Shown piece after piece: positions 1 through 12,220 of a stretch of 64,000 nt of DNA. The notes beneath the pieces were generated by a model. It saw nothing but the letters and a program-made list of their open reading frames with translations. It did no database searches and had not been told where the DNA came from. The position numbers and the translations under genes were made by a program. The stretch spans positions 17,222 to 81,221 of the forward strand of contig WION01000240.1 in the NCBI GenBank assembly GCA_015039365.1, written 5' to 3'. Numbering within the stretch: position 1 is the stretch's first letter; each line of letters begins with the position of its first letter. Source of the DNA: Amanita rubescens (taxonomy: Eukaryota; Basidiomycota; Agaricomycetes; Agaricales; Amanitaceae).

Positions 1-273
1 TGGTAGACAGTGGGGAGTAGGTAGTACTTTAGTGGTGGGAGCACCCAGCAATCATTGTTGTGTAGGCAGGTGCATGTTAAGTGCATTAAAACAGCACTTG
101 TGGTGATGGTAGACAAGCAGTATTCACACCACTATTGCTTGACAGATCACAAAAAGGTGGTGGTTGTTGGTTGTTGCTATAGTATTACAACAGATGTTAT
201 CATTATAATCAAACTCCGACTAAAAATTCAAACTCCGAATGGGACCGTCACTCGGACGGTCACTTTCCCCTGA

Positions 274-1887
274 GAAGCTGACTATCATTACGAGGAATTA
301 GATCGTGATGAATTCGACCAAGTCGAATTTTGGGATCAAGAATCATTCAACAAATGGTTTCGAGATGACGGGAAAGCCGGTGGTCCCACTGCTCGCGGAG
401 AACTATCCAAGAAGCTTTATTTTCTAGAAAACGAGGATGGCGAACGCATTGGAAAAAATGAAATCAACTTAATGAGGAACTCTTTGAAGCGCGTATTTTC
501 GGCAATCAAAGAACATATGCCTGATATGGCAAAGAAATGGCTCCAGATGTCTACTGAATTCCACGACATGGTTTATCTTGAACTACGCTTACAATTTCCC
601 GACTACTTATGTTTATGTGAAAATAACTGGAAGGCACGTGAATTTGCAAAGAACTGCATCCGCAACTGGTCACGCAATCGCTCAAAGAAAGGAAAGACGG
701 GGTCAGACGACGAAGGTGAAAGTGACAGCGGCACTCGTGAAGACCACCGTGGCCGAGCCACCGGAAGCGTCGCAGCATCCTCGTCGAAGCGTCGCCTTGA
801 CGAAGAGAATTTGGATGAGTCAGCTTTTGCCGCGAAGAAGGCGAAGACGACGAAGGCTATAGCTGTTAAAGACCCTTTGTGCGTTTCAATGTTTCTCGAT
901 GGCTTTGCTGAAAATTTTTTTCCTCTAGCGGTACTGTGAAGATTAAACCAGTAGCTCGTTTCAAGAGTAGTAATGTAACCCCACCCAAGCCCTCTCCACC
1001 TTCCTCAGCCACGGCAGCACCTTCCTCGACCATTCCTGAGGATCCGGTGCTCGCCAACTCACCCACAGCAGGATCTTCAAATGCTCCGAGCCCTGCAACT
1101 GTGCCTTCAATGACCGCTCCGGACTCTGCTGGCGCCACCCCTTCCAGTACGGCTACGCCATCAACCACTGGCACCACCCCGGGTCCCACGACTGCGGCTT
1201 CAACGACCACTCCGGACTTTGCTGGCACCCCCCCTTCTAGTACAGCTACGACTTCAACCACCACCCTGGGGCCTGCAACCGGGCCCTCTTCGATTACGCT
1301 CAACGCGCCCAGCTCTCCGGCAATGGAAACATCCTCGAACGGAGATGCCACCACGGAAAAAGCGCCATCCAAATCGTTCAACGATTCTCAGAAGAAGAGC
1401 GCCTCGGATTTCGACGTTGCCATTCCAGAAGATACCAGGACGATGGAGGTAGTGAAGAAGGGGAGTAGGGGAAGAGCTAAAGCGACGCCAGCAGAAGGAG
1501 GAGGTCAGACGAGCGGTCGGCGGGCGCGGGCGAACCCCAACGCAACCACGGCGCAGTGAGTTCAACGCTTCGAAACATACATATACTAACTTCCGCGCTC
1601 GGCAGGGGTCTATGCAAGAACGAGTTTTTGAAATCTCGCAAGGGAGCGACTGTCAATGAATGGGAAGTGTACTGGAAGGGCCTCAACAAGTCTGAGCGAA
1701 AGGTTTGCTCGCCCTTTTGACTTTTCATATATTCTCAGCTCACATTTTATGCTAGATATGGGAAGAGCGAAGCACGGAAGTAATTGTATGTCCTTTTTTC
1801 ATTCTATCTACTCTTACATGGACTTATTGTTTATTTTAGAATGCACGAAAATCGGGTGGAGGAGGAGGGGAAGCAGGAGCAGTATAA
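274..1887 (+). CDS. Unrecognised basidiomycete protein, 5' end unresolved
   Basis: Five exons join in phase: 274-878, 929-1555, 1606-1702, 1756-1785 and 1840-1887, with introns of 50, 50, 53 and 54 bases. The third exon is preceded by a textbook branch site (TACTAAC near 1584). The frame is open from 274 after an in-frame stop, and the first exon has no convincing start, so one or more upstream exons are missing; ATG at 472 is a fallback. The visible product is about 468 residues: an acidic/aromatic N-terminal block (DEFDQVEFWD), a Lys/Arg-rich stretch that could be a nuclear signal (KRRLDEEN, then AAKKAKTTK), a Ser/Thr/Pro-rich linker of about 130 residues, and a C-terminal Trp-containing block (EWEVYWKGL). 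It looks like a mushroom-specific family of unknown function. The exon structure is well supported; the function is not known. Confidence 0.6.
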
Positions 1888-2220
1888 GGAGCTGGAGAGG
1901 AGGAGGAGGAGGAGGAGGAATAGAGTGGCGGTGATTGGAGGAAATTGGCGGCGATGGGAAGAAAATGGCAGTGATGGGAGGGGGGGGCGTGGAATGGAAT
2001 GGAATGGCGGAAATGGGAAGAAAGTGGCGGAATGGGGAGGAGAGTGGCGGATATGCTTAATATGTCGTGGGTAGGCCAAATGGATTGAATTGGCGTAATC
2101 TGGCAGAAATAATTGACAAAAGCCAACTTTTTTTTGGCTGGCGAACGCCGAGATACGCCCCGTGGCTAAATTTGGCTAAATTTGGCTCAGTTTGGCACAC
2201 AATGGCGAAACTGGTTTTCG
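1855..2220. repeat. Purine-rich low-complexity tract
   Basis: A run of GGA/GGC triplets is followed by degenerate copies of a unit around 'tggcggNgatgggaagaaaa', then by 'tttggctaaa' repeats near 2165-2195. It begins inside the last coding exon of the upstream gene, whose C-terminus is therefore Gly-rich, and continues into its 3' flank. I see no gene in it. Confidence 0.75.
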
Positions 2221-3325
2221 TTGGGAATCATCTCTCTATGTCTATGACATAACACACGCGCTACGCGCTCCCTGACCGGTCTCCAAGTTTGTCGGCTGCA
2301 ATTCACGCGTCATGCCTGGCTGGGGATGTCCTCTTGACAATCGTGGTAAGACCCCCCCAAGATAGCACTCGTGTTCTGACTGTTGACGGCCCTTTATTTG
2401 TCGTTCCAGCCATGCTGTGATGGTTGTATTGCGACTTTGATGATTGTATTGCCGACTTCGCGCCGACTGCCAAAAGTAAGCTCTTACTGCATCAACCCGC
2501 GCACCAACAGAGTTTGCCGACTTCATTATCTGTCATCTCATCGGGAGCATCAATAACTCCTGTAAGCGCGCCATGGGCGTGGCATGCAGAAAAAAAAACT
2601 TGAAGCTCTGGCTCATGGACCGTCGGTCCTGTCCCCCGACAATACCATTTTTTGCACATGATTTCACACCCATTTCCCCACAAACCTGACAAACATTTCG
2701 TACTAACGCTGATGTCAACTTTCCAGAAAATCCTGTGACAAAGTATCGGCGAATCAGATCTATGCCTCACCGGCGATCGAAGGGCAAATGCCGTGTCCCC
2801 ATTCTGTCGGCCCCGGAACAGCTCATAGTCCCGAGCACTCTTTGAGAGAAACTTGAATAGAGTAACGCCACCGCCGAATAAGATTAGCATCAGACGCTCA
2901 ACCGACGTTATGCTGGCGTCGAATCGGTTACATTACAATCGCCCCTGCGCCAGTTGATTCGAAAAGGAAAGTTGCCTGAAGCTCCCCACTAGAATCGCTT
3001 ACCAGACAAATGCGGTAGTGCCATCAATTTTCATGTTACTTGTCCATTTAATATCCGTAGCGCGACGCGTCCCTGACGGAAACTTAGCAAATAGTCGTTT
3101 TCGGATCGTTTCTTATGCTATCCCAAGAATTGCTTGAATGATTGGGATCCATCACCTTGCCGAGCCAAATGCAGTCAATTCATACCAAAACAATGGATTT
3201 GAACCGCCGGCGTTGCAACCGGAGAGATGAACAGAGGAAGAACAACCGTAAAATGAAGCGCACCTATTTCTACAAGTACCCAAGCGGCGCGACTCCAGAT
3301 CTCGCCCCTCCAACTCCTCGATCCA
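2221..3325. other. Intergenic, no gene recognised
   Basis: About 1.1 kb separates the first gene from the zinc-finger gene. The longest open frame (minus strand, 2492-2890) has Cys/His-rich composition but no recognisable domain and no consistent splice structure. It contains a C/G homopolymer-like patch near 2350 and scattered 'gcgcgacgcg' motifs near 3060. I see no RNA gene or mobile element in it. Confidence 0.5.
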
Positions 3326-4627
3326 ATGGCTCTTACACTTCCAGTAGAAGAGTTAACCCGCCTTCAAGTCATCTTCAAGCTATCGTTTCCCGATGACCTC
3401 CTCACGTTTGAGATGTTGTCAAATCTAGATGCTCCGAACATCTCCACTCCCACATCCCTCAGCGGTTACAAACTTCATCTTCGGGGAAGTAGAGAGGGTT
3501 CGGGTCTTTGTCTCAGAGTGTGGGCTCACTATGATGGTGGCTCCCAACTACAAGAGTCAACATCTGATGTGAGTGAAGGTGAGCAAAGTTGCGATAGTGA
3601 ATTTTGCTACGCTAACGATTATATTGCAGGCGAGCACCCGGAATCACCGTCACAGCATAGTATTGAGACGTCGTCTGTGGCCGACACACCGTTGGAGCTC
3701 GAGAATGATATCAATGTTTCCATTGGTCCGCCAGTCGGCATCTACCCGAAAGCTATGGCCGAACCAGTGTGGTACGATCTACAAGAACAAGATGGTCCAA
3801 CGCAACTACCTGACGCTTTCGGTTGCACAAACCCTTCTGTGGGCTTTGTGGGTGACGAGTGGCTCAAGGTGGACGCATGTGCGTAGTAATCTATCTCTGA
3901 AGCTTCGTAGGCGCTTGCTAATGAATTTCACAGCATCAGGATTTTTGGGTTCTGTCGACGATGTGGTCCACACAGTGCCACACATCAACGCCCACTTTGA
4001 TAAACAAGTCTCATGTGACTATAATGGTAAGCCTTGTTGCGCCAGGAATCAAGCTCTGATTAATGATAATAACACCTGATAGGGATTCCTCCATCCACAC
4101 CATACACGTCGTTCTTATCGGGCTCGAATTCTTTGTGCGACGGGAACCCCACAGACCCTAGTTGTCCACAATTCCTCGGTTCTCATTCAAGATCCCAACC
4201 TAGGCTGCTCCACATGCCAGTCAATTTACCCGTAGATTCGTTATCCAGCCCGTCCTCGGACGAAGAGTCTCATAGCGCCACATCGCCCACATCATCGCCC
4301 ACCATCGGCCCGAGGCCATATCGTTGCTTAGAGCCTGGCTGTGACCGGTGGTTCAAACGCGATTATACGCGTAAAGTACACATGCATACACACCGACGAA
4401 GGGATAGAAAACCCTTCTGTTGTAACTTCCCCGGCTGCCCTGAGCGTTTCTCGCGGAAACACGATCGGCTCAGGCACGAGGTCGGACGTCATGGACTTGA
4501 AAGCGAATGGAACTGCCAACCCTGTCATCGATTCTTCTCCTCCAGAGCAACGATGGAACGCCATATTTTTGACAAACATGGAGATATTGCCATCACCACA
4601 AAGACGCAGACTCGGAAGCCTTCATGA
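3326..4627 (+). CDS. C2H2 zinc-finger protein, probable transcription factor
   Basis: Four exons (3326-3578, 3630-3878, 3934-4026, 4083-4627) give 379 residues; introns are 51, 55 and 56 bases and all phases agree. The first two thirds are low-complexity, acidic and Ser/Pro-rich. The C-terminus has three C2H2 fingers at about residues 280-302, 312-335 and 343-364. The first two use the C-x4-C spacing (CLEPGC, CNFPGC) and the third uses C-x2-C (CQPC), ending H-x4-H. The tight array and an acidic N-terminal half suggest a DNA-binding regulator; the target is unknown. ATG 3326 is chosen because the frame is continuous from it and no upstream exon joins well. A short open frame at 3142 is in another phase and was not used. 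Confidence 0.8.
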
Positions 4628-4730
4628 TCCTTTATATGGACCATGTTCTTTATAGTAATTTATCCCCATAGTTGATGAAGCAAGCATTTTACATGGTCTA
4701 ATGCCTTACTCTTTATGTAAGTGTCGGACA

Positions 4731-4875
4731 GATATGCATCGGCAACTATGTACCACAGCATACGCATTTTTTGTGGCAGTCGACGACACGGTGGCTTTAT
4801 ACATAAAAGGTGCCTAGTAATGGAGGAGTCGGATCATGTGGTATACTTGTTTCTAGCATGATATGCATAGGCAAC
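4731..4875 (+). repeat. Imperfect 16-base direct repeat in intergenic DNA
   Basis: 'gatatgcatcggcaac' at 4731-4746 recurs with one change (gatatgcataggcaac) at 4860-4875, 129 bases further on. It lies in the 440-base gap between the zinc-finger gene and the BTB gene and may be part of either flank. The rest of the gap (4628-5070) shows nothing else. Confidence 0.5.
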
Positions 4876-5070
4876 AAGTAAAAGGGGGAATGTAACGTCC
4901 TTGTTGGGATCATACTACTAGCCGCTCGGCGCGTCGGTGCGAGTCGCAAGTTATTACGTAATGTATTGTGGCAGCCCTACCACTTACCGGGAACCCTGAT
5001 ATCTTCATCGAGGCAAATCTGGGACAGCGAGAATAGCAACTTCTACCAGGTTTAAAGTAATACCATCGTC

Positions 5071-6146
5071 ATGACCCACGGAAGGTTTCAGAGCACCAAC
5101 ATCCATTCTGCATATTGGTTCGATGATGGTTCCATCGTATTGCGTGTACAGGAACAATTGTTCAGGGTTCATCACAGCCTCCTATCTCGTCTCTCCCCAT
5201 TCTTTGCCACTTTAGGAACGGCGGGAGCCGCCCCGAGCGATGCTGGTGATTTCAATCTCTTCCCCGAGACGGCTAGCCTTGTTCACCTGCTCGGTTTCAG
5301 TGGACCTTAGCGCCGAGATAGCGGCATCTGACCTCGTAATCTTACTTCAGCATCTATACCATGACATGTGAGTGAATTGAATACACGTACTGAATGCGCC
5401 CTGCCTTGACGCCTAATGCTGTTAAGTCCAATCTCTCCGGATACATCCATGGATCGTTTTGCATCCATTCTACGCATCACAAGCCCTCGGTTACTTGATT
5501 TTCCGGCCGTTCATTCTGTGGCTAAAGAAGCATTTGTTGCCAAGTTCCCCCGGGAGCTGGTGCTCGACTACCAACCTTCCAATACCCTTCAGGCACTTAC
5601 ACTCGCCAATGAGTACAAGCTACTAAAAGTGAGCGCCATCCATTCATACCATGTGACATCATCTTACGCTTGCTCCTGCGTTTGAAGGTCCGGAAAGCCT
5701 TGCTGTATAGCATCGTCATAAGCGATGATTACAACTTCCACGGAACAAGCGAACCGGCAGGACCCATCACCATCAAGCCTGATGCTGAGTCTGAAATTAC
5801 CATCATCAGGACCCAACAAATCGTTTCCGGCACGGATGCAAAATGTTGCGCCGACCTCCTGAATAAGTTAATCGACCACTTCACCCCGGTCGTTTTCACG
5901 CCGGCCACCACGCCCCATATCGCCTGCACTGACGTGTTTGCGGACACGTGGTCGTCGCTCATCGCTGAACCTGCGATTGTAAATGATTGGTTAATAAGAC
6001 CCCTTGAAACCCTGGAGCGGATGAAAAATATCGACTGGCAGGGACAAGGCCTATGCGCCTCGTGCACATCGACTCAGCGAAAGGAATGGACGACAGAACA
6101 ATATGCGATTTGGAATATGATGGACGGCTGGTTAAATGATGATTAA
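5071..6146 (+). CDS. BTB/POZ domain protein
   Basis: Exons 5071-5245, 5301-5367, 5427-5628 and 5688-6146 give 300 residues. Introns are 55, 59 and 59 bases; the second ends with the branch-like 'cctaatg' 14 bases before its AG. Residues about 10-105 form a BTB fold: FDDGSIVLRVQEQLFRVHHS, LLSRLSPFF, then DLVILLQHLYHDI. BTB domains mediate dimerisation and, in many proteins, Cullin-3 binding. The C-terminal third is of the type common in Agaricomycete BTB families, ending MDGWLNDD. No Kelch, BACK or zinc-finger partner domain is visible. These genes are strongly expanded in mushrooms and rarely characterised. A naive reading shows a frame break near 5300; it is resolved by the 55-base first intron, so the gene appears intact. 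Confidence 0.85.
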
Positions 6147-6805
6147 CAATGAAAAGGTGTTTCTCTCGTGTTATTAAAGGCGTGTATTCTGCTGCTCGTT
6201 ACATTTGTGGGTCAAAGCTTGTATGAACGATTCTCATTGAATGCGGTATGTGGGCAATTCAGGACTATATTTTATTCTACCACTCATTTCTTTTAAGTCA
6301 TTAGCCAGCCGATACAGCTTTCCTGCCCTATCAGTTCCAAAGTCGTGAGGGAACGTCAAGAAATGACGCACACATAATAAGGAGTGTGAATTTCAATCTC
6401 TGATCCGACCGCCACAAGAACAAATGCATGATAACGGTGACTTAACAACTGCTGTTAAATCCAGTCTGGAGTGCGTTGCTATGTGCCGTAAAATCTGTAC
6501 TAAGCCTATCAAAAGTTATTAACACGTGCTATCTAACAGTTTTCCTGTGTCGAACCACCACAGTTTGTTGTTTTGCGGTGAAATTAAATCGAGGTCATCG
6601 TTGTGTGGGTCCCGATTACAACAATGCAATACAATTGCTCATGAGACCATCTTGTTACTCCGCGCGCCCACAGGTCCCTAATGTTGCGCCTTGTGGTCAA
6701 GGGGTTAAACCAACAGCGGGAAGTAGCAAGGCACTGAACACCCATTGTTCCGTCTCTTGTGAAGTGCGATTTCACATAGCAATTGCGAGTCAACTAGCAG
6801 CCTGG
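6147..6805. other. Intergenic, no gene recognised
   Basis: About 660 bases between the BTB stop and the TATA box of the ABC gene. An open frame on the plus strand (6476-7039) runs into the downstream gene out of frame and has no recognisable content. I read this as 3' flank plus promoter. Confidence 0.5.
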
Positions 6806-6811
6806 TATAAA
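6806..6811 (+). promoter_or_regulatory. TATA box of the ABC-ATPase gene
   Basis: TATAAA lies 35 bases upstream of the first ATG of the following gene (6846; a second in-frame ATG is at 6855). That spacing implies a very short 5' untranslated leader. Canonical TATA boxes were rarely seen elsewhere in the window. Confidence 0.6.
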
Positions 6812-6845
6812 GGGCGACGCCCCACTGCTAACTATCTACAAATTC

Positions 6846-9460
6846 ATGCTCGATATGTCCCGCGACAAGTGCATCAAGACGTTCCCTGGTGTCGTACGCC
6901 TGACCTGGGGAATTTTCGACATCGCATATGTTCCCAAGTTACGCTTATCCGTTCTACCTCAACTATCCATTGGCACCATTTCCGATACGCTCACACTGAC
7001 CTGGTACATGTTCAAACTCATCTTGGAAGTTTATCATAGCAGCCGCCTGAACGCCATCTTGTTCATATTATGTCAAGTTTGGCTATGCGCCAGCCCCGCT
7101 ATGTCCCTTTATTGCGCATTTCGTACTCTGCGAATCGTGAGTCTGATAGGTTCGTTGGCGCCGGCGCACGCAGACGATATGATATAGCTCGATGGTGTAA
7201 CACCTGCGGAGGCGCTCTCTGGGCGCCACAATCCATACAAGTTCTGGGTGACATGCTGGTTCCTGAGCGTTTGTTTGACCGCGTTTGCGCACAGAAAGCA
7301 GTAAGTAATCGGTTGCCACCATTATCAGGCCCCTAACGCTATCTCAGTAGTGCTTTAACGAATTGCTTGGCCGGCCATTTAAGGGCGCGACTCCTGCCTC
7401 GGTTAGCAAGAGGTGCGAGATTAACTAATACAGAGTCGTTTTCAGCACTTACTCTACTTTACAGCAAGCTTACGGTTAGATATGCAATACGCTGGAAGTA
7501 GGTTTGTCGCCTCTTCGTTTTCACTATCATTCATGTATATCAAGCGTCACTTTATGGTAGTGCCTTCCAAACAGATTCTTGTCATTTTGGTTCCGTACCT
7601 GAAATGGATATTTTACGGAACTTTTTTACGCGCTTGGGCGATTTTCTTCGAGTCCTTCTCGAGCTTCTCGTGGTCGTTTGGATTATACATCAAACAAAGG
7701 ATCAAGCTGGGAAAGTATTTGTGACAGTGGGCTTCTGTATGATCATATTTAGTATGAACTCGCCCACGAATTGGATTGGTGGCGCAGGTAAGGATTTTCA
7801 TGTCCGACGAACTCCACGCCAAACGTGATCGTTTAAGGTTACACGTTTTGGACAACTCATCCCGCATACCATAAGCTGCACGCTCTTTATTCTATGATTT
7901 TCGAGACACGTTACCGCGAGTCTATATGCAAAGACGGTCTTGCCGATCGTCTAGCAGAAGGTACGATTCATTGTCGCCCATCTAGCTCGATTGTCTGATG
8001 GTATCATGCAGAGTTTACGGCAACGTCGAACCGGCTTGGGCCGCAGGATATCGATACGTGGCGTCTTGCGTGTTATGTAGAGCCAATTCCCTGGTACTGG
8101 GAGCTCGGGCAAAGCGTGATCCTTGAAAGTCCAATGGTAAGTCTAACAATCTCCATATAGGCACTGAACTCATGATTCTTATAGGTTATCTTTGCATCTA
8201 TCTCATTGTGGTCTTTCCCAACCTCTGCTCTTCTTTCCCTGGCGTTAATACAGTATGCTACTGGTATGCTAAAGGCCGACTTCTACCGTATGCGCGCGGG
8301 TTCCACCGGCTCGAGTTTCGTAGAAATAATGAAGAAATCGAAGACTCTCTATGAAACGATGGAAGTAGTAGAGAACGAACGAATCCCCGCTGCATATCCA
8401 ACCTCAACCTCTGATGCTGCGGGGATGAAGATATCCTTGAAGTGCGTCTAAGATAATGAATTTTTATGTCATCATTACTTAGCCAAGAATAGGAATGTAT
8501 CCGTCACTTATGAAGGGGGAAATGAGAGAAAGAACATCAACGCTGTACTAGGCGTTTCTGTAGACATCGAACCTGGGCAACTCATCATCATAGTTGGCCA
8601 AAACGGGAGCGGGAAGAGTTCGCTTCTTAAACTTCTTCCTATGATAATGCAGCCCTCGTCTGGTGACGTCTATATCGACGACAAGTTGATCACAGAGTAT
8701 GACATCTGTCAAGTTCGGAACGCCATGGCTATCCTTTCACAGGGTGAACGGATGTTTCCTCTATCCCTGCAGGAGAACATGGTTATGAGCTTGACAGAAC
8801 GAGCGTCGAAACTCAACTCGCAACAATCGAAAGAGAAGCTCGTGGAATATGCCTCGAGATTGGGAGGATCCTGGGACATCATGCGTAATGTGGGTCTCAA
8901 CACGGTACTCGATCCTGTCTGCGTTGTCCGGCAAAGCACGGAATGCGTCGGCAATGCAAAGGTCGAACGAGCTGCATACGATGAACTCGACAAATGTGCC
9001 ACCGGGGTGAAGCCTGTCAAGATCTCAGGAGGAGAACGACAGCGTCTGCTAGCGTTTGTTGTCAATTATGTGTCGCTGAAGTTTATCGCCTAACTGTTCG
9101 CACAGTACTCGGTTAATAACACGAGCAGTGGACGACGATGATATCAAGCTAATTGTAGTGGATGAGCCAAGCTCAGCCTTAGATCCCATTGCTGAACGCA
9201 ACCTGTTCAACACCTTCATGCGAATGCGCAAAGGTCGCACGGTTATTTTTGTGACCCATCGCTTCAGGCAGTTGGCGGATCATGCGGATTTGATCCTGTT
9301 CGTTGTTACATACCTCTAGCACGCGTCATTCGGCTCATGCTCATTTAGGTGTATGGCGGATGGCAAGGTCGTGGAGCGCGGCACCCACGCTCAGCTCCTG
9401 CGGGCAAATGGCGAATATGCGAGGCTGTATAATGCCCAACTCCAAGATTCTGATAAGTAG
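6846..9460 (+). CDS. ABC-type ATPase, single nucleotide-binding domain
   Basis: Ten exons join in phase: 6846-7136, 7188-7300, 7348-7497, 7561-7787, 7838-7960, 8012-8136, 8185-8441, 8493-9053, 9106-9297, 9349-9460. The product is 716 residues. The N-terminal 420 residues contain several hydrophobic segments, probably a divergent transmembrane domain. The C-terminal half is a clear nucleotide-binding domain: Walker A GQNGSGKSS (464-472), Q-loop near Gln512, signature SGGERQR (about 607-613, replacing the usual LSGGQ), Walker B IKLIVVDE (629-636), D-loop SALD and switch His667 in VTHR. A segment of about 70 residues before the signature is longer than usual. One NBD with one membrane domain implies a half-transporter that must dimerise. 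Substrate is unknown. Several introns could not be chosen by consensus alone; phase decided, e.g. 7498-7560. Confidence 0.8.
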
Positions 9461-12220
9461 TCCTCTAGTGAAGAGAGACGATCCCGTGCTGTTTATTTTA
9501 AGAGCATGAGAGAGATACGATTATAGCCTTATACCTATATGTATGATCGTCCGAACAACAGATTCGAAGTGTTATCATTATGCCAGTGATTGTGCTACTG
9601 TCCTGATTAGGATAGCTTCGGTGTTTTCCGGACGAGTCCGCCTATCCATGACCCCCACCGCCGTTGAAATGCGACGCAAGCACCATGCGCCAACGCCCAT
9701 GAAAAGCCTAAGATTCGCAGGGTTCTACTTTCGAATGAAGATCCGGAGCGAAATGAAAGGAGGAATCGAATTATGAATGTGGCGGGTTTGACATTCAATT
9801 CAGTTACACTTACGGGGGTGTCCGACCCTCTGGCATGCATTGAAAACTAAATGTTTCTTATTTTAGGTGGCGCGCGTAGCCTTGACTTTGAGCCAACAGA
9901 TCATCGATCAATCCTGGTACCCGTGACCATCTGAGCCAGCGCTGACATTTCCTCTCTTGTCGAGACATAAATTCGCGAACAAAAATGAAGAAAGGCAGAC
10001 AAAAGTAGCAAAGGAAATGCAAAGGATTCAAGGAGAAGCGACGTCCTCATTGGGACCTCTGGGACTTTATAGACTAATCGAACACGATTTTTCGGCGTCC
10101 AGTTAGATACTGGCACTCTACATGTCCATCAGACGATGCCAGAAATTCATTCCGATCGTATCTTGTAAAATTTGCTCTCTCCTTACATGCCCTGTCGCGC
10201 CTGAATTTTCGGGAGATCGCGCCACCCAGAAGCCCCAGAATGCCGTGAACGTTGACAACCCCAAAGGGAGCTGACGCCAGTGCCGTTGTCATTCTTTCTC
10301 CGCAAAGTATCCACAAGCCTCTCAAGTTCCGCGGCAGCGTTGACCGGGTTGAGCAGGTATTAAGAAAGCTTTTTTTCAAAGTAGTACTAATAACCCCTCC
10401 TCTCTGGGGGCCGCAATACTACTGGTTTCGTGGCTTATTTAAATCCACGGTGCCTGGATAATAACCACATTAGAGCATATTGCAACGCTTTCGGCGCGAG
10501 ACGGGGCTGGCTAGGCTGATACACAATGAAGCAGGTGTTTTTTTTTGCCTTAGTCGTCAAGAGGTCAGAGCGATGGCCCTCGCCCTCGCGCAGTATCCTT
10601 GTCCCCCTGGTTCATGACAGTTATCAACCATGCCGTCAGCCCAATAATGATGATATAAAACAGCTCACGTCTTGTCAGGTGCCGATCACCCGCGCCAGGA
10701 CGCTGGTTAACTACTTCCCTATGAAGAAATACCACAAAGTTTGAAACCTAGGACGAGAAAACCCCATATAAGCTGGCACTTGATTCTACAGCGATATTCT
10801 GAATGCCGAAAAAATGGCGTCTTGACGTGCTGAACGTAATGATACGTGTGTCCGTGAGTATGATACTCCAAGGAACAGATTATCCGAGCGAGCCCATAGG
10901 CCGAGGGGGGCCGCTCGTCCTCACCCTCTCTTACTAAGGATCGCGGGTACGATGCCCGAATATTATGGGCGTGCTCCCATGGATCTACAGTTACGTTTTA
11001 TTAAGTTATATGTCTTGCCTAACTTGACACGGAGACCGACTCTACATACAAATATGAAAACCTGACTAATGGGGAACACTGGCGACAATCAGCTCTACAT
11101 GCACCTACAAATCTTCCACCCACGATAACGCTCCCCTTGCTTATATCCACCAGTCGAAGTTCAATCCCAAAATGGATATCCGAACGTACGTCACTCCATG
11201 ATTATGCTTTTTCTTCTTCTTAATTTCCGGAGAAACCCGCGCCATACTGTTCTTCGAACATGTACGTGTGTGGGCGAGACTTTGGCTACGCCTCCAAACT
11301 AGCGGAATTACTGGAAAAGGACGGAAGAAGATCGCGGGAAGTGCAGAAAGCACAAAATAGGTTAGCGTGACAAGAAGATAAGGTGTCACATGTCACCCCA
11401 CTATTGCAATTGCAGCTTCTCCATTGAGAAAGTAGGCACACCTCCATCGCCGTTTCCACCCACCCCGAAAATCCAAGTCAACAGACGATTCCGAGAATAA
11501 CTTGGTGGCGTTTGACACGAGTGATCTAATAGCTCGGGAGGCTCCTGGGACTAGGACAAAACGGGGTATCGCGCGGAATAGCGGCGAAAGTAGTGACATC
11601 TGCTGATTCTGCTCATCCTTGACACGTGAAAAAACTCCATTTCACGATTTCAAAGATTGTTGTTACCAGTTACCAGTTACCAAGGAACGGACGAGGAATC
11701 GAGTTCCGTATCGGAATTCAGTTGAATCTTTTGCCAAGACCCGAACAAAGGTTGGCGTCACACGATTCGGGTACCAGAGCAGTACCGTTCGTCTTGGGAA
11801 TTATGCTAAAAAATACGCTAAGAATTCACTATGGTCATTATAGAAATGTGAACGCGCGAACTTGAGTCACGAGTGCCAAGTCTCTATTGCGCGATCGAGC
11901 GGGCCTGACAGGATGGATGATCGTTTGATGGGCCGTGTCTACTTAATGAACAGATTCTGTCAATTGTTGAGCGTTTTGAGCTTTTACATTTTATGGCCGC
12001 CATATGCAACGGCGAGCAGATCCTGTCAATATTGCTCGCGTCCAGTTCTCATCCAAATCGGTTCCGCATCATTGAGGGTAAAGATCTCTCTAGTCCAACG
12101 CGTTTTTTTACATTGCATACCAAAGTGCATGGATACGGGAAAGCGCAGCGATGAATTGAATCACGAGTACGGTAGCAGTCACTTGCTTCTCTGCAGACAA
12201 TTCTTTCCCGGCCCGGCCTA
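9461..12220. other. 2.8-kb gene-poor intergenic stretch
   Basis: Neither strand gives a recognisable protein or a chain of exons in matching phase. The open frames present are short and of random composition. A small hairpin-like element (AGTAGTA at 10380-10386, CCCC/GGGG inside, TACTACT at 10417-10423) is the only structure I noticed. The last part, about 11,600-12,220, is the 3' flank of the minus-strand prenyltransferase gene. It could hold non-coding RNAs that I cannot see. Confidence 0.45.

Noticed and set aside
1..273. 72-codon frame at the window start as exon of the first gene
   Set aside because: It is GT/AT-rich low-complexity sequence ending in a stop directly before the real exon; no domain-like content.
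2492..2890. 132-codon minus-strand frame
   Set aside because: No recognisable domain, no matching splice structure, composition like random sequence.
5280..5310. Frameshift in the BTB gene
   Set aside because: A 55-base intron (5246-5300) restores the BTB fold in frame, so no lesion is needed.
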